This document shows positions 41,288-50,156 of a stretch of 64,000 nucleotides of DNA, piece after piece. The stretch covers positions 2,271,289-2,335,288 of the forward strand of contig OY282446.1 of assembly GCA_958295975.1 (NCBI GenBank), given 5' to 3'. Each line of letters opens with the position of its first letter. Within the stretch, counting starts at the first letter, position 1. Made by a program: the position numbers and the translations under genes. The stretch comes from Tepidiformaceae bacterium (GTDB lineage: Bacteria > Chloroflexota > Dehalococcoidia > Tepidiformales > Tepidiformaceae). The notes beneath the pieces were generated by a model. It had not been told where the DNA came from. It made no database searches and worked only from the letters and a program-made list of their open reading frames with translations.

Positions 41288-42732
41288 CAGGCGGCTCCCC
41301 CGCCCGCCGCCGCCCCCGCCGCGGAGGCGCGCACGCCCTCGCGCAGCCGCCCCAGCAGCTCCTCCAGCAGGTCGCGGCGGGTCGTGCGCGGACGCGCGCC
41401 CGTGAGCACGCAGTTCGTGGAATCGAGGTAGGGGTCGAGCATCCGCAGGCGGTTCACGCGCAGGCTCGTGCCCGTCTCCGTGCCCTCGATGAGGACGTCG
41501 GCGTCCTCGGGCACGAAGGCCTCGCTGGCGCCCGCGATGGGGATGATGGCGGCGTGCGGCAGGCGGTGCGCGCGTGCCCACTCCTCCGCCAGCCCGGGGA
41601 ACTCGCTGGCGATGCGCACGGGCCGCCCCAGCCGCGCCCAGACGGCCAGCGCCTCCCGCGTCGTGCGCGCGGGGAAATCCTCGTGCACCACGGGGCCGAT
41701 GCGGTAGCGGCTGCGGCCCAGGTCGAGCGCCATCTCCACGGGCGAGGCGGGGAAGGCGGCGAGGTGCTCGCGCAGCCGGTCCACGCCGCTCACGGCCACG
41801 TCGAACGCGCCCCTCGCCACGAGCCCGGGCATGTCCTGCGGGCGCACCACCTTCACCTCCACGCCCGCGACGGGCGAGCGCGGACGGCGGACGAATTCGC
41901 GCTCGCCGTAGCCCTCGAACTCCAGCCCGGCGGCGGTCAGGGCGGCGTGCGTGTGGCGCTGCGCGTGCCCGTCGGGCAGGGCCAGTCGCAGCACGTCCGT
42001 CGCGCGCTCCTCGCGCCGCGGGGGAACGCCGCCGGCGCGATCGGGCAGCGTGAGCGCGGCTTCGGTCCCGACGAAGGCGGGCGCGAGCCGGTCGAGCAGC
42101 GCGCCGCAATCGCGCGAGGCCAGCGAGGCCGCGCTGGCCACCACGGCCACGCCGCCGCGGAAGAGGCAATGCAGCGGAACCAGCCCCAGCGCCTCGACGG
42201 CGGCGGCGTCCCGCGCCGCCAGCACGACGAGGTCGGCGTCCTCGGGCGGATAGGCCTCGGCGGCCCCGTGCAGGTCGATCAGCGTGTAGCGCGGCAGGCG
42301 CAGGCGCGAGGCAAGGAGGTCGGCGAGGTTCGGCAGCTCCGTGGCCAGCCGCACGCCGTCGAGCGATGCGGGCGCGGGCGTCTCGCCGGGTGCCAGCCCC
42401 GCGGACGGCGCGGCGCAGAGCCACACCCCGGCGGCGGGGCCGGGCAGCGCCCCCAGACGCACGACCCGCTGGCCGGGGAAGCGCGCGCGCAGCTCCGCCA
42501 CCCACACGTCGCCGCAGATGCCGACGTCGTAGTTGCCGAGCGCCACCTGGATGGGGATGTCGCGCTCGCGGAAGACGCGGAAGCGGAAGCCGCGCCCGTC
42601 CGCGCCCGCGCGCAGCAGCCGCGAGCCGGACTCGTAGCCGTCCAGCGCCAGCCCGCGCGCGGCCAGCAGCTCGCCCAGCGGCCCGCGCAGGTCGCCCGTG
42701 GGCAGGGCGAGGCCGGGCGGCGGCCCGCTCAT
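41287..42732 (-). CDS. hisG: ATP phosphoribosyltransferase with two fused HisG domains
   Basis: First histidine-pathway enzyme. 481 residues, about twice the short-form HisG. ATG 42732 overlaps the hisZ stop. Domain 1 (about 6-215) has LALPTGDLRGPLGELL, FRERDIPIQVALGNYDVGICG and VRLATELPNLA. Domain 2 (about 245-450) repeats [28 protein letters not shown] and VRIASEFPGLA. It also keeps the PRPP loop EGTETGTSL (416-424). In domain 1 the equivalent stretch is LAARDAAAV, without the TGxTL residues, so only the second half looks catalytic. HisZ next door fits the short-type enzyme. Confidence 0.88.
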   Translation of the reverse strand: MSGPPPGLALPTGDLRGPLGELLAARGLALDGYESGSRLLRAGADGRGFRFRVFRERDIPIQVALGNYDVGICGDVWVAELRARFPGQRVVRLGALPGPAAGVWLCAAPSAGLAPGETPAPASLDGVRLATELPNLADLLASRLRLPRYTLIDLHGAAEAYPPEDADLVVLAARDAAAVEALGLVPLHCLFRGGVAVVASAASLASRDCGALLDRLAPAFVGTEAALTLPDRAGGVPPRREERATDVLRLALPDGHAQRHTHAALTAAGLEFEGYGEREFVRRPRSPVAGVEVKVVRPQDMPGLVARGAFDVAVSGVDRLREHLAAFPASPVEMALDLGRSRYRIGPVVHEDFPARTTREALAVWARLGRPVRIASEFPGLAEEWARAHRLPHAAIIPIAGASEAFVPEDADVLIEGTETGTSLRVNRLRMLDPYLDSTNCVLTGARPRTTRRDLLEELLGRLREGVRASAAGAAAGGGAA

Positions 42733-43940
42733 TTGCGCCGCAGCACGAGCTGCACCACCTCGTCGAGGGTGGCGCCGTCGAGCGACAGGCCGGGGCCCGC
42801 AACGGCGATGCCGTCGGGACCGGCGGTGAGACGGATGGCGGCGTCGCCCGCCTCGCCGAGGGCGGCGGCGATGCCGTGGCGGTGGAGCGCGTCCGCCAGC
42901 CGCAGCGCATCCGCCAGCCCGGCGCCGCGCTCGGCGGCCACGGCCACGGCGGCCCCGCGCCGGGGGGCGTCGCCCATGTGCGCGACGAGGCGGTCCATGT
43001 CGATGGCGAAGCCGCAGGAGCTGGCGGGCGCGCCCTCGCCCGCGGGACGGTAGCGCCCGCCCCGCGCCCAGGCCCCGCCCGCGCCCCGCATCTCCCACGT
43101 GACCCCCGAGTAGTACTCGAAATCGAGGGGCAGGGCGGGATCGATGGCGACCGCGTGGCCCACCTCGACGAGGGCCGCGGCCACCTCGCGCAGCTCCGCG
43201 AGGGGCGCGACCGCGTCCGGCAGGCCCGCGCGCGCGAGCGCGATGAGGTTGTCCGCGAAGGGCGGCCCGCCCGACCCGTCGAGGGCCGCGTCGAGGAAGG
43301 CGAGCGCCCGCGGACGCCCCGCGAGGGCCTCGCGCACGGCGGCCAGCCCGCCGCCCGCCACGTCGTCGAGCAGGGCGCGCCGCGCGAGCGCGTCGTCGAT
43401 GCCGGCGGCGGCGATGGCGGCGCGCGCCACGCCCGCGTGCGTGAGGCGCAGCTCGACGGGCAGGGCCAGCGTCCCGAACACCGCGGCCGCCACCGCCACC
43501 GCCTCGAGATCGCCGGCCACGGCGGGCGCGCCCAGGTACTCCAGGCCGCACTGCCACTCCTCGCCCTCCGCGCCGCGGAACACGCTCTGCACGTAGGCCA
43601 GCCGCGCGGGCAGGGGGATGCCCGCCTCGGCGGCGGCGCGGGCCACGGGGATGGTGGAGTCGTAGCGCAGCACCACCCGCTCGCCGCTCCAGCCGTCCCA
43701 GTCGAGGAAGGAGTAGACGCCCGCCAGCATCTCCGGCGTGAGCGCCCCGGCGGCGGTGAAGAGGCCGTAGCTCTCCACCGTGGGCGTGCGCAGCTCCTCG
43801 TAGCCCCAGCGCCGCGCGGCCTCGCGGAAGGCGTCCTCCACGCGGCGGAAGGCGCGCATGCGGTCGGGCAACAGATCGCGCATGCCGCGCGCGCGGGGCG
43901 CGAGGGGGGCGGCGACGACGGCGGCGACGGTCTCGCTCAT
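42729..43940 (-). CDS. hisZ: ATP phosphoribosyltransferase regulatory subunit
   Basis: HisS-like paralogue that activates short HisG and mediates histidine feedback. 403 residues, ATG 43940; TACACT ends 12 nt upstream, so the leader is only a few bases. The class II fold is visible (RGMRDLLPDRMRAFRRVED; LRYDSTIPVARAAAEAG in place of motif 2; YYSGVTWEMRG; CGFAIDMDRL). True HisRS signatures are degenerate, and the genetic context is hisG. First gene of the his operon. Confidence 0.9.
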   Translation of the reverse strand: MSETVAAVVAAPLAPRARGMRDLLPDRMRAFRRVEDAFREAARRWGYEELRTPTVESYGLFTAAGALTPEMLAGVYSFLDWDGWSGERVVLRYDSTIPVARAAAEAGIPLPARLAYVQSVFRGAEGEEWQCGLEYLGAPAVAGDLEAVAVAAAVFGTLALPVELRLTHAGVARAAIAAAGIDDALARRALLDDVAGGGLAAVREALAGRPRALAFLDAALDGSGGPPFADNLIALARAGLPDAVAPLAELREVAAALVEVGHAVAIDPALPLDFEYYSGVTWEMRGAGGAWARGGRYRPAGEGAPASSCGFAIDMDRLVAHMGDAPRRGAAVAVAAERGAGLADALRLADALHRHGIAAALGEAGDAAIRLTAGPDGIAVAGPGLSLDGATLDEVVQLVLRRK

Positions 43941-43987
43941 GGGCGCGCCGCCAGTGTACCGCGTCCGCGCGCGAGCGCCCCGCGGCG

Positions 43988-44395
43988 CTACGACTGGCCG
44001 CGCAGCGCCCTCCACCAGTCCTGGATCTCCGGCTGGAACTGGGCGTGATACTGCTTCTGCACGTCGTTCGCGCCCTCGAAGAGCGGCTCCGTGTCCGTGG
44101 ACGCCAGGTCGGAGGCGGCGGGCACGGGGTCGATCCACTCCAGACGGATGCCCTCGATCACCTCGCCCAGCCCCGAATCCTCGTGGTGGGGGCTGGCCTG
44201 ATGCTCGATGAAGCCGTTGAAGCTGTCGAAGGAGAGCAGGCCGTAGTAGAGGCCCTTCTCCGCGCCGCGCCAGAACTCGTAGCGGCGCACATGCGTCTCG
44301 TGGGCGTGGGTGTCGCGCCAGAGCGCCCCCTCCAGCTCCTCGAAGCGCCCCTCCTTGCCGTCCTTGATCCTGATGTGCGCGAGAATCGTGGCCAT
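43988..44395 (-). CDS. ABM-like (dimeric ferredoxin-fold) protein
   Basis: 135 residues, ATG 44395 behind GGGGAA, with TACAAT as a likely -10 at 44454-44459. The first 70 residues (ILAHIRIKDGKEGRFEELEGAL ... FDSFNGFIEHQASPHHED) have the beta-alpha-beta pattern of antibiotic-biosynthesis-monooxygenase-like proteins. The C-terminal 60 residues are an acidic and aromatic extension (KQYHAQFQPEIQDWW). No cofactor is used in the family. Specific role unknown. Confidence 0.7.
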   Translation of the reverse strand: MATILAHIRIKDGKEGRFEELEGALWRDTHAHETHVRRYEFWRGAEKGLYYGLLSFDSFNGFIEHQASPHHEDSGLGEVIEGIRLEWIDPVPAASDLASTDTEPLFEGANDVQKQYHAQFQPEIQDWWRALRGQS

Positions 44396-44467
44396 CGTGT
44401 TCCCCGGGCCGCGCGGATTGGCGTCCCGCTCGGAGACGCCCTGCGACGCGCGGGATTGTAGCCGTCC

Positions 44468-44623
44468 CTAGCGCTCGTCGCGCTGCTGGCCGGGGCCGAG
44501 CCGCCAGAGACCGCGCAGCGCGCGCCCGACCAGACGCAGCGCGCCCCACAGGAGACGCACGAGTCCGCGCGCCAGCCGCCAGAGGCCGCGCAGCGGGGAA
44601 CGGGAGCCGTCGGAGTCGGACAT
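44468..44623 (-). CDS. 51-residue cationic amphipathic peptide with internal repeats
   Basis: ATG 44623 with GGAGAAG upstream; stop TAG 44468. After an acidic/serine leader (MSDSDGSRSP) come Leu/Trp/Arg-rich heptad-like repeats: LRGLWRL, ARGLVRLLW, GALRLVGRA, LRGLWRL again, then GPGQQRDER. There are eleven arginines against four acidic residues. It is predicted to form a long amphipathic helix that could bind membrane or nucleic acid. It may be a membrane-active or regulatory peptide, or a low-complexity gene remnant. Not recognised. Confidence 0.55.
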   Translation of the reverse strand: MSDSDGSRSPLRGLWRLARGLVRLLWGALRLVGRALRGLWRLGPGQQRDER

Positions 44624-44692
44624 GGCGCTTCTCCAGCTCAGGGGCGAGCGCGCGCAGCGTCGCGGAACCGCGCGCCGCTGTCAACGACGCCC

Positions 44693-46009
44693 CTACAGGT
44701 CGAACTCGATGTCGAGGTGGAGGAGGCCGCGCACGCCGCCCTTGCCCGGCGGCGGGAAGACGATGCCGTCGTTGGGCACGTCCTTCAGGCGCGGATTCTT
44801 CAGCACGTCCAGCAGCATCGTGCTCGCGATCACGGCCTCCTGGCGCGCCATCGCGTAGCCCATGCAGAAGTGCCGCTCCTGCCCGAAGCCGAGGTGGCTG
44901 GCCACGCCGTCCTTCCAGTAGCCCGTGCGCAGCTCCTTCCCGAAGTAGAGGTCCTCGCGGAAGATGTTGAACGTGGCGGGATCCCGGAACACGCGCTCGT
45001 CGCGGTTGCCGGAGCCGAGGCAGAGGGCCACGCTCGCGCCCATGGGGATGATGCGCCCGCCCAGCTCCGTCTCGCGCAGGGCGCGCCGCTGCTGGTAGTG
45101 GTTGGAGCCGTCGAAGCGCAGCATCTCCGTGAACACGCGGTCCATCAGCTCCGGCCGCGCGCGCACGGCCTCGTACTGCTCGGGGTGGCGCAGCAGGTTC
45201 CACCACATGGCGTCGATGGCCTTGTGCGTGGTGTCGCCGCCGCCCACCAGCAGCAGCGTGACGAAGGCCTTGATCTGGTCGTCCGTCATCATCTCGCCCG
45301 ACATCTCGGCGGTGACGAATTTGGAGATGAGGTCGTCCGTGGGGTCGGCGCGGCGCGCGGCGAGGATGGGCGTGAGGTAGTCGTGCAGCGCGATCTTGGC
45401 CTGCTCCGCCGAGCGGAAGTAGGCGCGCCCGTAGCCCATGCCCGCGAAGAGCGTGTTGTAGATGCCCTCGAAGTAGTCGAAATCCTCGCGCGGCAGGCCC
45501 AGCATCCCGGCGATGACGCGGATGGGGAAGCGCTGGCTGAACTGCGAGACCAGGTCCACCTCGCCGCGCCCGGCGAGGCCGCCCGCGAGGCTCTCCGCCG
45601 CCTCCACGGAGAAGCGCCCGATCATCTCCGCCGCCGTCCCCTCGATCACGGGCAGCCACGTGAGCAGCTTGCGGCCCACGAATTCGCCCGCCACGATGCC
45701 GCGGCTCCAGCGGTGCTCCGCGCCCTCGCCCATCTCGAGGATGGTCGGGCCGAGGGGCGATTCCGAGCCGAACTCGTACCGGCCCTTCGGGTCGTAGACG
45801 GCGCGCGTGAAGTCCCCGCCCTCGCGGCTGCGCTTGTAGGCGTCCCAGATGTCGGCGTAGCGCGTGACCACGAAGCGGTTCTGGAACTGGTCGCGGTAGA
45901 CCGGCTCCCAGTCGCGGATCTTCCGGTAGAGGGGGAAGGGGTCGATGCGGTGTTCGGCGGTGAGGAACTCGCCGGGCTCGATGATGGGGGCTTCGGCGGG
46001 CGCGGTCAT
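44693..46009 (-). CDS. Cytochrome P450
   Basis: Third P450, 438 residues, ATG 46009 with GGGAGG upstream. N-terminal FLTAEHRIDPFPLYRKIRDW, I-helix LLLVGGGDTTHKAI (Asp-Thr-Thr pair), K-helix TEMLRFDGSN, and heme loop LGFGQERHFCMGYAMARQEA. The loop keeps Phe, His-x-Cys and Gly, but has QE in place of the more common G-x pair. There is no membrane anchor. It is divergent from the second peptide transporter, with 121 bp between. Confidence 0.94.
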   Translation of the reverse strand: MTAPAEAPIIEPGEFLTAEHRIDPFPLYRKIRDWEPVYRDQFQNRFVVTRYADIWDAYKRSREGGDFTRAVYDPKGRYEFGSESPLGPTILEMGEGAEHRWSRGIVAGEFVGRKLLTWLPVIEGTAAEMIGRFSVEAAESLAGGLAGRGEVDLVSQFSQRFPIRVIAGMLGLPREDFDYFEGIYNTLFAGMGYGRAYFRSAEQAKIALHDYLTPILAARRADPTDDLISKFVTAEMSGEMMTDDQIKAFVTLLLVGGGDTTHKAIDAMWWNLLRHPEQYEAVRARPELMDRVFTEMLRFDGSNHYQQRRALRETELGGRIIPMGASVALCLGSGNRDERVFRDPATFNIFREDLYFGKELRTGYWKDGVASHLGFGQERHFCMGYAMARQEAVIASTMLLDVLKNPRLKDVPNDGIVFPPPGKGGVRGLLHLDIEFDL

Positions 46010-46130
46010 GGTCGCCTCCCTGCGGTGGTCGCCGCCCAGTCTACACGGGCGCGGGGGCGGGGGGCTTGCGGGGCCGCGTTCGGATCGGCCAGAATCGGCG
46101 CGCCTCCGCGGGGCGGAGCGAGGGGAAGCC

Positions 46131-47075
46131 ATGTGGTCCTACATCCTGCGCCGCGCCGTGGCCATCCCCGTCATGCTGCTGATCCTGTCGTTCGTCCTCT
46201 TCCTGCTCATCTACATCCTCCCGGGCGACGCTGCGTTCTCGATCGTCGCTGGCATCTCGGAGTCTCGCAACCTCGACGCCTTTCGGGAGCAGCTGGGGCT
46301 CGACCGCCCCTGGTACATACAGTACTTCGACTGGCTGGGGGGCATCTTCCGGGGCGACCTCGGGACCTCGCTCACGCCGCCTCACGACACCGTGGGACGG
46401 TCCATCGTGGAGCGGTTGCCCAACACCCTCGAGATCGGGCTGATCACGATCCTGCTCTCGGCGGTCGTCAGCCTGCCCGTGGGCATCATCTCGGCGGTGC
46501 GACGGAACAGCGTGCTCGACTATCTCCTGCGAACGGGAACGATCCTCGGCATCTCCGTGCCCAACTTCTGGACGGCGACGCTGATCATCCTCTACGCCGT
46601 CGTCTGGTTCGACTGGAACCCCGTCCAGCAATACGTCACCTTCCCCGAGGATCCGCTCCGGAACCTCTCCATCGTCATCTTCCCCTCGGCCATCCTGGCC
46701 TACGCGGGCGCGGCCTACACGGCCCGCATCGTGCGTTCCGCCATGCTGGAGGTCTTCTACTCCGACCACGTGCGCACGGCCCGCGCCAAGGGCCTGCGGG
46801 AGCGTGTGGTCATCTTCCGGCATGTGTTCCGCAGCGCCCTCATCCCCGTGCTGACCGTCGTCGGCCTGCAGCTGGGCGGCATTCTGGGCGGGGCCGTCGT
46901 GGCCGAGCAGATATTCGCCATTCCGGGCATCGGCCTGCTGACGTTCGAGGCGCTCCTCGCGCGAGACTACCCAACCATCCTCATGACGGTGATGATCTTC
47001 GCCGGGATGTTCATGCTCATCACGCTCCTCGTGGACATCCTCTACACGGTGGTCGACCCACGGATCAGGTATTAG
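46131..47075 (+). CDS. ABC transporter permease, DppB/OppB type
   Basis: 314 residues, ATG 46131 with GAGGGGAAG upstream. N-terminal TM (MWSYILRRAVAIPVMLLILS), the FRGDLGTSL motif, five further TMs and the EAA loop HVRTARAKGLRERVVIFRHVF; C-terminus DILYTVVDPRIRY. It is the complete counterpart of the truncated permease at position 1. Forms the membrane channel with the next gene. Confidence 0.96.
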   Translation: MWSYILRRAVAIPVMLLILSFVLFLLIYILPGDAAFSIVAGISESRNLDAFREQLGLDRPWYIQYFDWLGGIFRGDLGTSLTPPHDTVGRSIVERLPNTLEIGLITILLSAVVSLPVGIISAVRRNSVLDYLLRTGTILGISVPNFWTATLIILYAVVWFDWNPVQQYVTFPEDPLRNLSIVIFPSAILAYAGAAYTARIVRSAMLEVFYSDHVRTARAKGLRERVVIFRHVFRSALIPVLTVVGLQLGGILGGAVVAEQIFAIPGIGLLTFEALLARDYPTILMTVMIFAGMFMLITLLVDILYTVVDPRIRY

Positions 47076-47077
47076 CC

Positions 47078-48013
47078 ATGACGCAGGCCAGCGAATCCCC
47101 CGCGACCGTCCTCCGCGAGCAGGAGTATCTGCTGCCGCCGCGCCAGCGGTTCAATCCCCTGCGCTGGGCGCGAAGGGAACCGGTCGGCGCGCTCGGCGTC
47201 CTGCTCATCCTGCTCGTGGGCTTCGCCTCGGGCGCCGCGCCGCTGCTGGGCACCACGGATCCCCAGTCGCTGGAGGCCTTCACCCCGAACGTGCTCGAGG
47301 GGCCGAGCAGCGAGTTTCTCTTCGGGACGGACCGCCAGGGACGCGATGTCTGGTCAAGGGTCCTCTACGGGGGCCGCATCTCGCTCAAGATTGGCGTGGC
47401 CACGGTGCTGGTGGGCACCGTCGGGGGCACCCTGCTCGCCCTCATGGCGGGCTTCCTCGCTGGCGTGGTCGACTTCACGTTCAGCCGCATCGCCGACATG
47501 ATCATCGCCGTTCCCGCGCTCCTGCTGGCGCTCGTAATCAACGTGGTGCTGGGCGACCAGCTCCCCGACCTGCCCGCGCTGCCGAAGGAGGAGTTAGCCC
47601 GCGTGCTCGCCATCTCACTCTTCTTCATGCCGAGCGCCTTCCGCATCATGCGCGGCTCCGTGCTTGAGCAGCGCAACGCCCAGTACGTGGAGGCCGCCAG
47701 CCTCATCGGCGCGGGCCAGCTGCGCATCATGCTGCGGCACATCCTGCCCAACATCACCGGCCTCATGATCGTGCTCACCACCATCAGCCTGCCCGCCGCC
47801 ATTCTCACGGAGGCGACGCTCTCCTTCCTGCTCGGCTCCAACGCCCCCTCCTGGGGCGCGGAGCTGAGCGGAGACTCGCGCCGCTTCTTCCAGAGCGCGC
47901 AGTGGATCGCCATCTTCCCCGGCGCCGCCCTCGCCCTCACGATCTTCGCCTTCAACATCTTCGGCGACTCCGTGCGCGATACGCTCGACCCACGCCTGCG
48001 GGGACGCATCTAG
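47078..48013 (+). CDS. ABC transporter permease, DppC/OppC type
   Basis: 311 residues, ATG 47078, two bases after the dppB-like stop. The N-terminal cytoplasmic segment ends with FNPLRWARREPVGALG. The FGTDRQGRDVWSRVLYGGRISL signature and the EAA loop YVEAASLIGAGQLRIMLRHILPN follow, and the C-terminus is GDSVRDTLDPRLRG. Partner of the upstream permease and the downstream receptor. Confidence 0.96.
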   Translation: MTQASESPATVLREQEYLLPPRQRFNPLRWARREPVGALGVLLILLVGFASGAAPLLGTTDPQSLEAFTPNVLEGPSSEFLFGTDRQGRDVWSRVLYGGRISLKIGVATVLVGTVGGTLLALMAGFLAGVVDFTFSRIADMIIAVPALLLALVINVVLGDQLPDLPALPKEELARVLAISLFFMPSAFRIMRGSVLEQRNAQYVEAASLIGAGQLRIMLRHILPNITGLMIVLTTISLPAAILTEATLSFLLGSNAPSWGAELSGDSRRFFQSAQWIAIFPGAALALTIFAFNIFGDSVRDTLDPRLRGRI

Positions 48014-48114
48014 AAACTCGCGCTTGCCCATTGCGGCGCGATCCCCCACGGGCGTATCGTGCCGCGCATCCGCATTGACGCTCCGGCGCAAGGCCGCGGC
48101 GGGAAGGAAGAACG

Positions 48115-50004
48115 ATGCGCGAACAGGACAACTACTGGCTGCGCCTTCGCGGGAGGCGCCTCAACCGCCGCCGCTTCCTCGCCGGGGCCAGCGTGGCCGC
48201 GGCTGGCTCCGCCGCCATTCTGGCCGGTTGCGGGGACGACGACGATGACGACGACGGCGCGACCGATCCCACGGCCACGGCTGCGGCCACGGCCGCCAGC
48301 GGGGCGGAGGCGACGGCCACGACCGCCGCCGCCACGGCCACCGCCACCGCCGCGCCCACGGAGGCCCCGGCGGCTGGCGGCCCGCGCCGCGGCGGCACCT
48401 TCCGCACGTGGAAGAGCACCGAGGATCAGGGCCTCGATCCGGCCATCTTCCACACCAACAACGGCGAGGTCACCCAGAACGTTTACAACCACCTGCTCGA
48501 TTTCCAGGTGAGCAAGGGCGTCTTCTCCCTGGACGGGGCCATCGGCTACGAGCAGATCGACGACACGACGCTGGTGTGGACGCTGCGCGAGGGGATGCAG
48601 TTCCACAACGGCGATCCCGTCACCGCCGAGGACGTGGCCTACACCATCGCCCGCCCGCCCGTGCTCCTCGCGGACCTGGGGGCCACGCACGTGCCCGCCA
48701 ACTCCTTTGACTACTTCGACTCCATCGACGCGATCGACGCCACGCACGTCCAGGAAAACTGGGTGGGGCCGCGCGCCGACGCGCTCATCCACCGCTCCCG
48801 CCAGTACTTCGGCCTCGTCAACAAGAAGCTGGTCGAGGCCGCGGGCGGCACGGCCCAGGAGCACGAGCAGGGCATGGCCGCTGGTCCCTACATGCTCTCC
48901 GAGCGAAACGCCGAGGGCACCCACCTCATCCGCAACCCGAACTACTACGCGCACCCGAACCCGGAGGACGGCTTCGTCGAGGACGGTCCGTACATCGAGG
49001 AATACGACGTGCGCATCGTTCCCGACGCCATCACCGCCCGTTCGCTGCTCGAGAGCGGCGACCTCGACGTGTACGGCTCGATCGATGCACTTGAGGCCGA
49101 GGAACTCGAGGGCAACGACAACGTCGCGGTCGAGGGCGCGCCTGCCGGGGGCTGGGCCGTGCTCGGCTTCGACGGCGGCAAGTGGCGTGACCAGCGCGCC
49201 CGCGAGGCCATCCGCAAGGGCTTCAACTACGACGCCTTCATCGCCAGCATCCGCGCGGGCGACGGCAAACTGCAGGCGCCGCTCACCATCATCAACACGC
49301 GCTTCCAGCGGCTCTCGCAGGAAGACCTCGCGGGTTGGTACGTTTACGACCCGGCCGACGCCCGCGCCCTTTGGGAGGCGGCCGCCTCCGATGCCGACGC
49401 CCGCGGCGACGCCGACGCCGACTACGACAGCATCTACAAGAACGTCAACATCCACACCATCACCGGCGATCTCTATCTGACGGTCAGCGAGTTCGCCGCC
49501 CGCAGCCTGCAGGACGCCCTCGGCACCCCGTTCGAGGTCACCAGCGCCGACGTCCAGACCTGGGTGAACGCGGCGAACGACAACACGCGGGACGTGAAGC
49601 CCTGGGACCTGCTGCAGAGCGGCACGGGCGTCAGCGGCGGCACCGACGGCACGCCCGGCACGAGCTACCTCTCCTGGTTCGACCCGGAGCAGTACGGCGC
49701 GGTCGCCTTCAACTTCCGCTACGACTCCCCCCACCCCGAGATCGCCGAGGGGTCCAGGTACGTGGGAGACCAGATGGTTCTCCAGAACGAGACGCTGGAC
49801 CACGAGTCGCGCGTGCAGGTCATCACCGACCTGCAGCGCTGGATCCTGGACCGGGCCTGGGGCATCTTCACCATGCCCATGGCCGCCACTTCGTTCCTCG
49901 CCGTCAGTTCGCGGCTGCGCGACTACGGCAAGGACGACTGGTTCAACGCCTACGCCGTGGGCAACGTGCCGCGCCGCGAGAGCGCCTGGCTGGACGACGC
50001 CTAG
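48115..50004 (+). CDS. ABC transporter substrate-binding lipoprotein, SBP_bac_5 family, Tat signal
   Basis: 629 residues, ATG 48115 with GGAAGGAAG upstream. Twin-arginine motif NRRRFLAG (17-24) and lipobox LAGC (Cys39), followed by GDDDDDDDG and a roughly 45-residue Thr/Ala linker. The SBP_bac_5 domain starts at RRGGTFRTWKSTEDQGLDPA. Same plan as the receptor at 1724, including the cysteine at residue 39, but it is diverged in the binding domain. It completes the dppBC-receptor operon; the ATPases are again absent. Ligand unknown. Confidence 0.94.
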   Translation: MREQDNYWLRLRGRRLNRRRFLAGASVAAAGSAAILAGCGDDDDDDDGATDPTATAAATAASGAEATATTAAATATATAAPTEAPAAGGPRRGGTFRTWKSTEDQGLDPAIFHTNNGEVTQNVYNHLLDFQVSKGVFSLDGAIGYEQIDDTTLVWTLREGMQFHNGDPVTAEDVAYTIARPPVLLADLGATHVPANSFDYFDSIDAIDATHVQENWVGPRADALIHRSRQYFGLVNKKLVEAAGGTAQEHEQGMAAGPYMLSERNAEGTHLIRNPNYYAHPNPEDGFVEDGPYIEEYDVRIVPDAITARSLLESGDLDVYGSIDALEAEELEGNDNVAVEGAPAGGWAVLGFDGGKWRDQRAREAIRKGFNYDAFIASIRAGDGKLQAPLTIINTRFQRLSQEDLAGWYVYDPADARALWEAAASDADARGDADADYDSIYKNVNIHTITGDLYLTVSEFAARSLQDALGTPFEVTSADVQTWVNAANDNTRDVKPWDLLQSGTGVSGGTDGTPGTSYLSWFDPEQYGAVAFNFRYDSPHPEIAEGSRYVGDQMVLQNETLDHESRVQVITDLQRWILDRAWGIFTMPMAATSFLAVSSRLRDYGKDDWFNAYAVGNVPRRESAWLDDA

Positions 50005-50035
50005 CCACCGCACGGCGCGGCGCCGGCCACGCATC

Positions 50036-50067
50036 GCGGGCCCCGGGGGACTGCCTCCGGGGCCCGC
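50036..50067 (+). terminator. Hairpin terminator after the transporter operon
   Basis: GCGGGCCCCGG (50036-50046) pairs with CCGGGGCCCGC (50057-50067) around a 10-nt loop, 32 nt after the receptor stop. There is no T-run, as is common in this GC-rich genome. Confidence 0.55.
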
Positions 50068-50156
50068 CCGCGTTCGCGCGATGGGCGGCTTTGGGCCTTG
50101 CGCGGCGGGGCCGGGCGGTCCATGCTCGCGCGCATCACCCACGGGGAGCGAACGCC

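Noticed and set aside
48032-48064. GCGGCGCGAT ... ATCGTGCCGC inverted repeat before the second receptor gene as terminator or riboswitch
   Set aside because: Imperfect arms with a 13-nt loop and no T-run; not distinguishable from chance.
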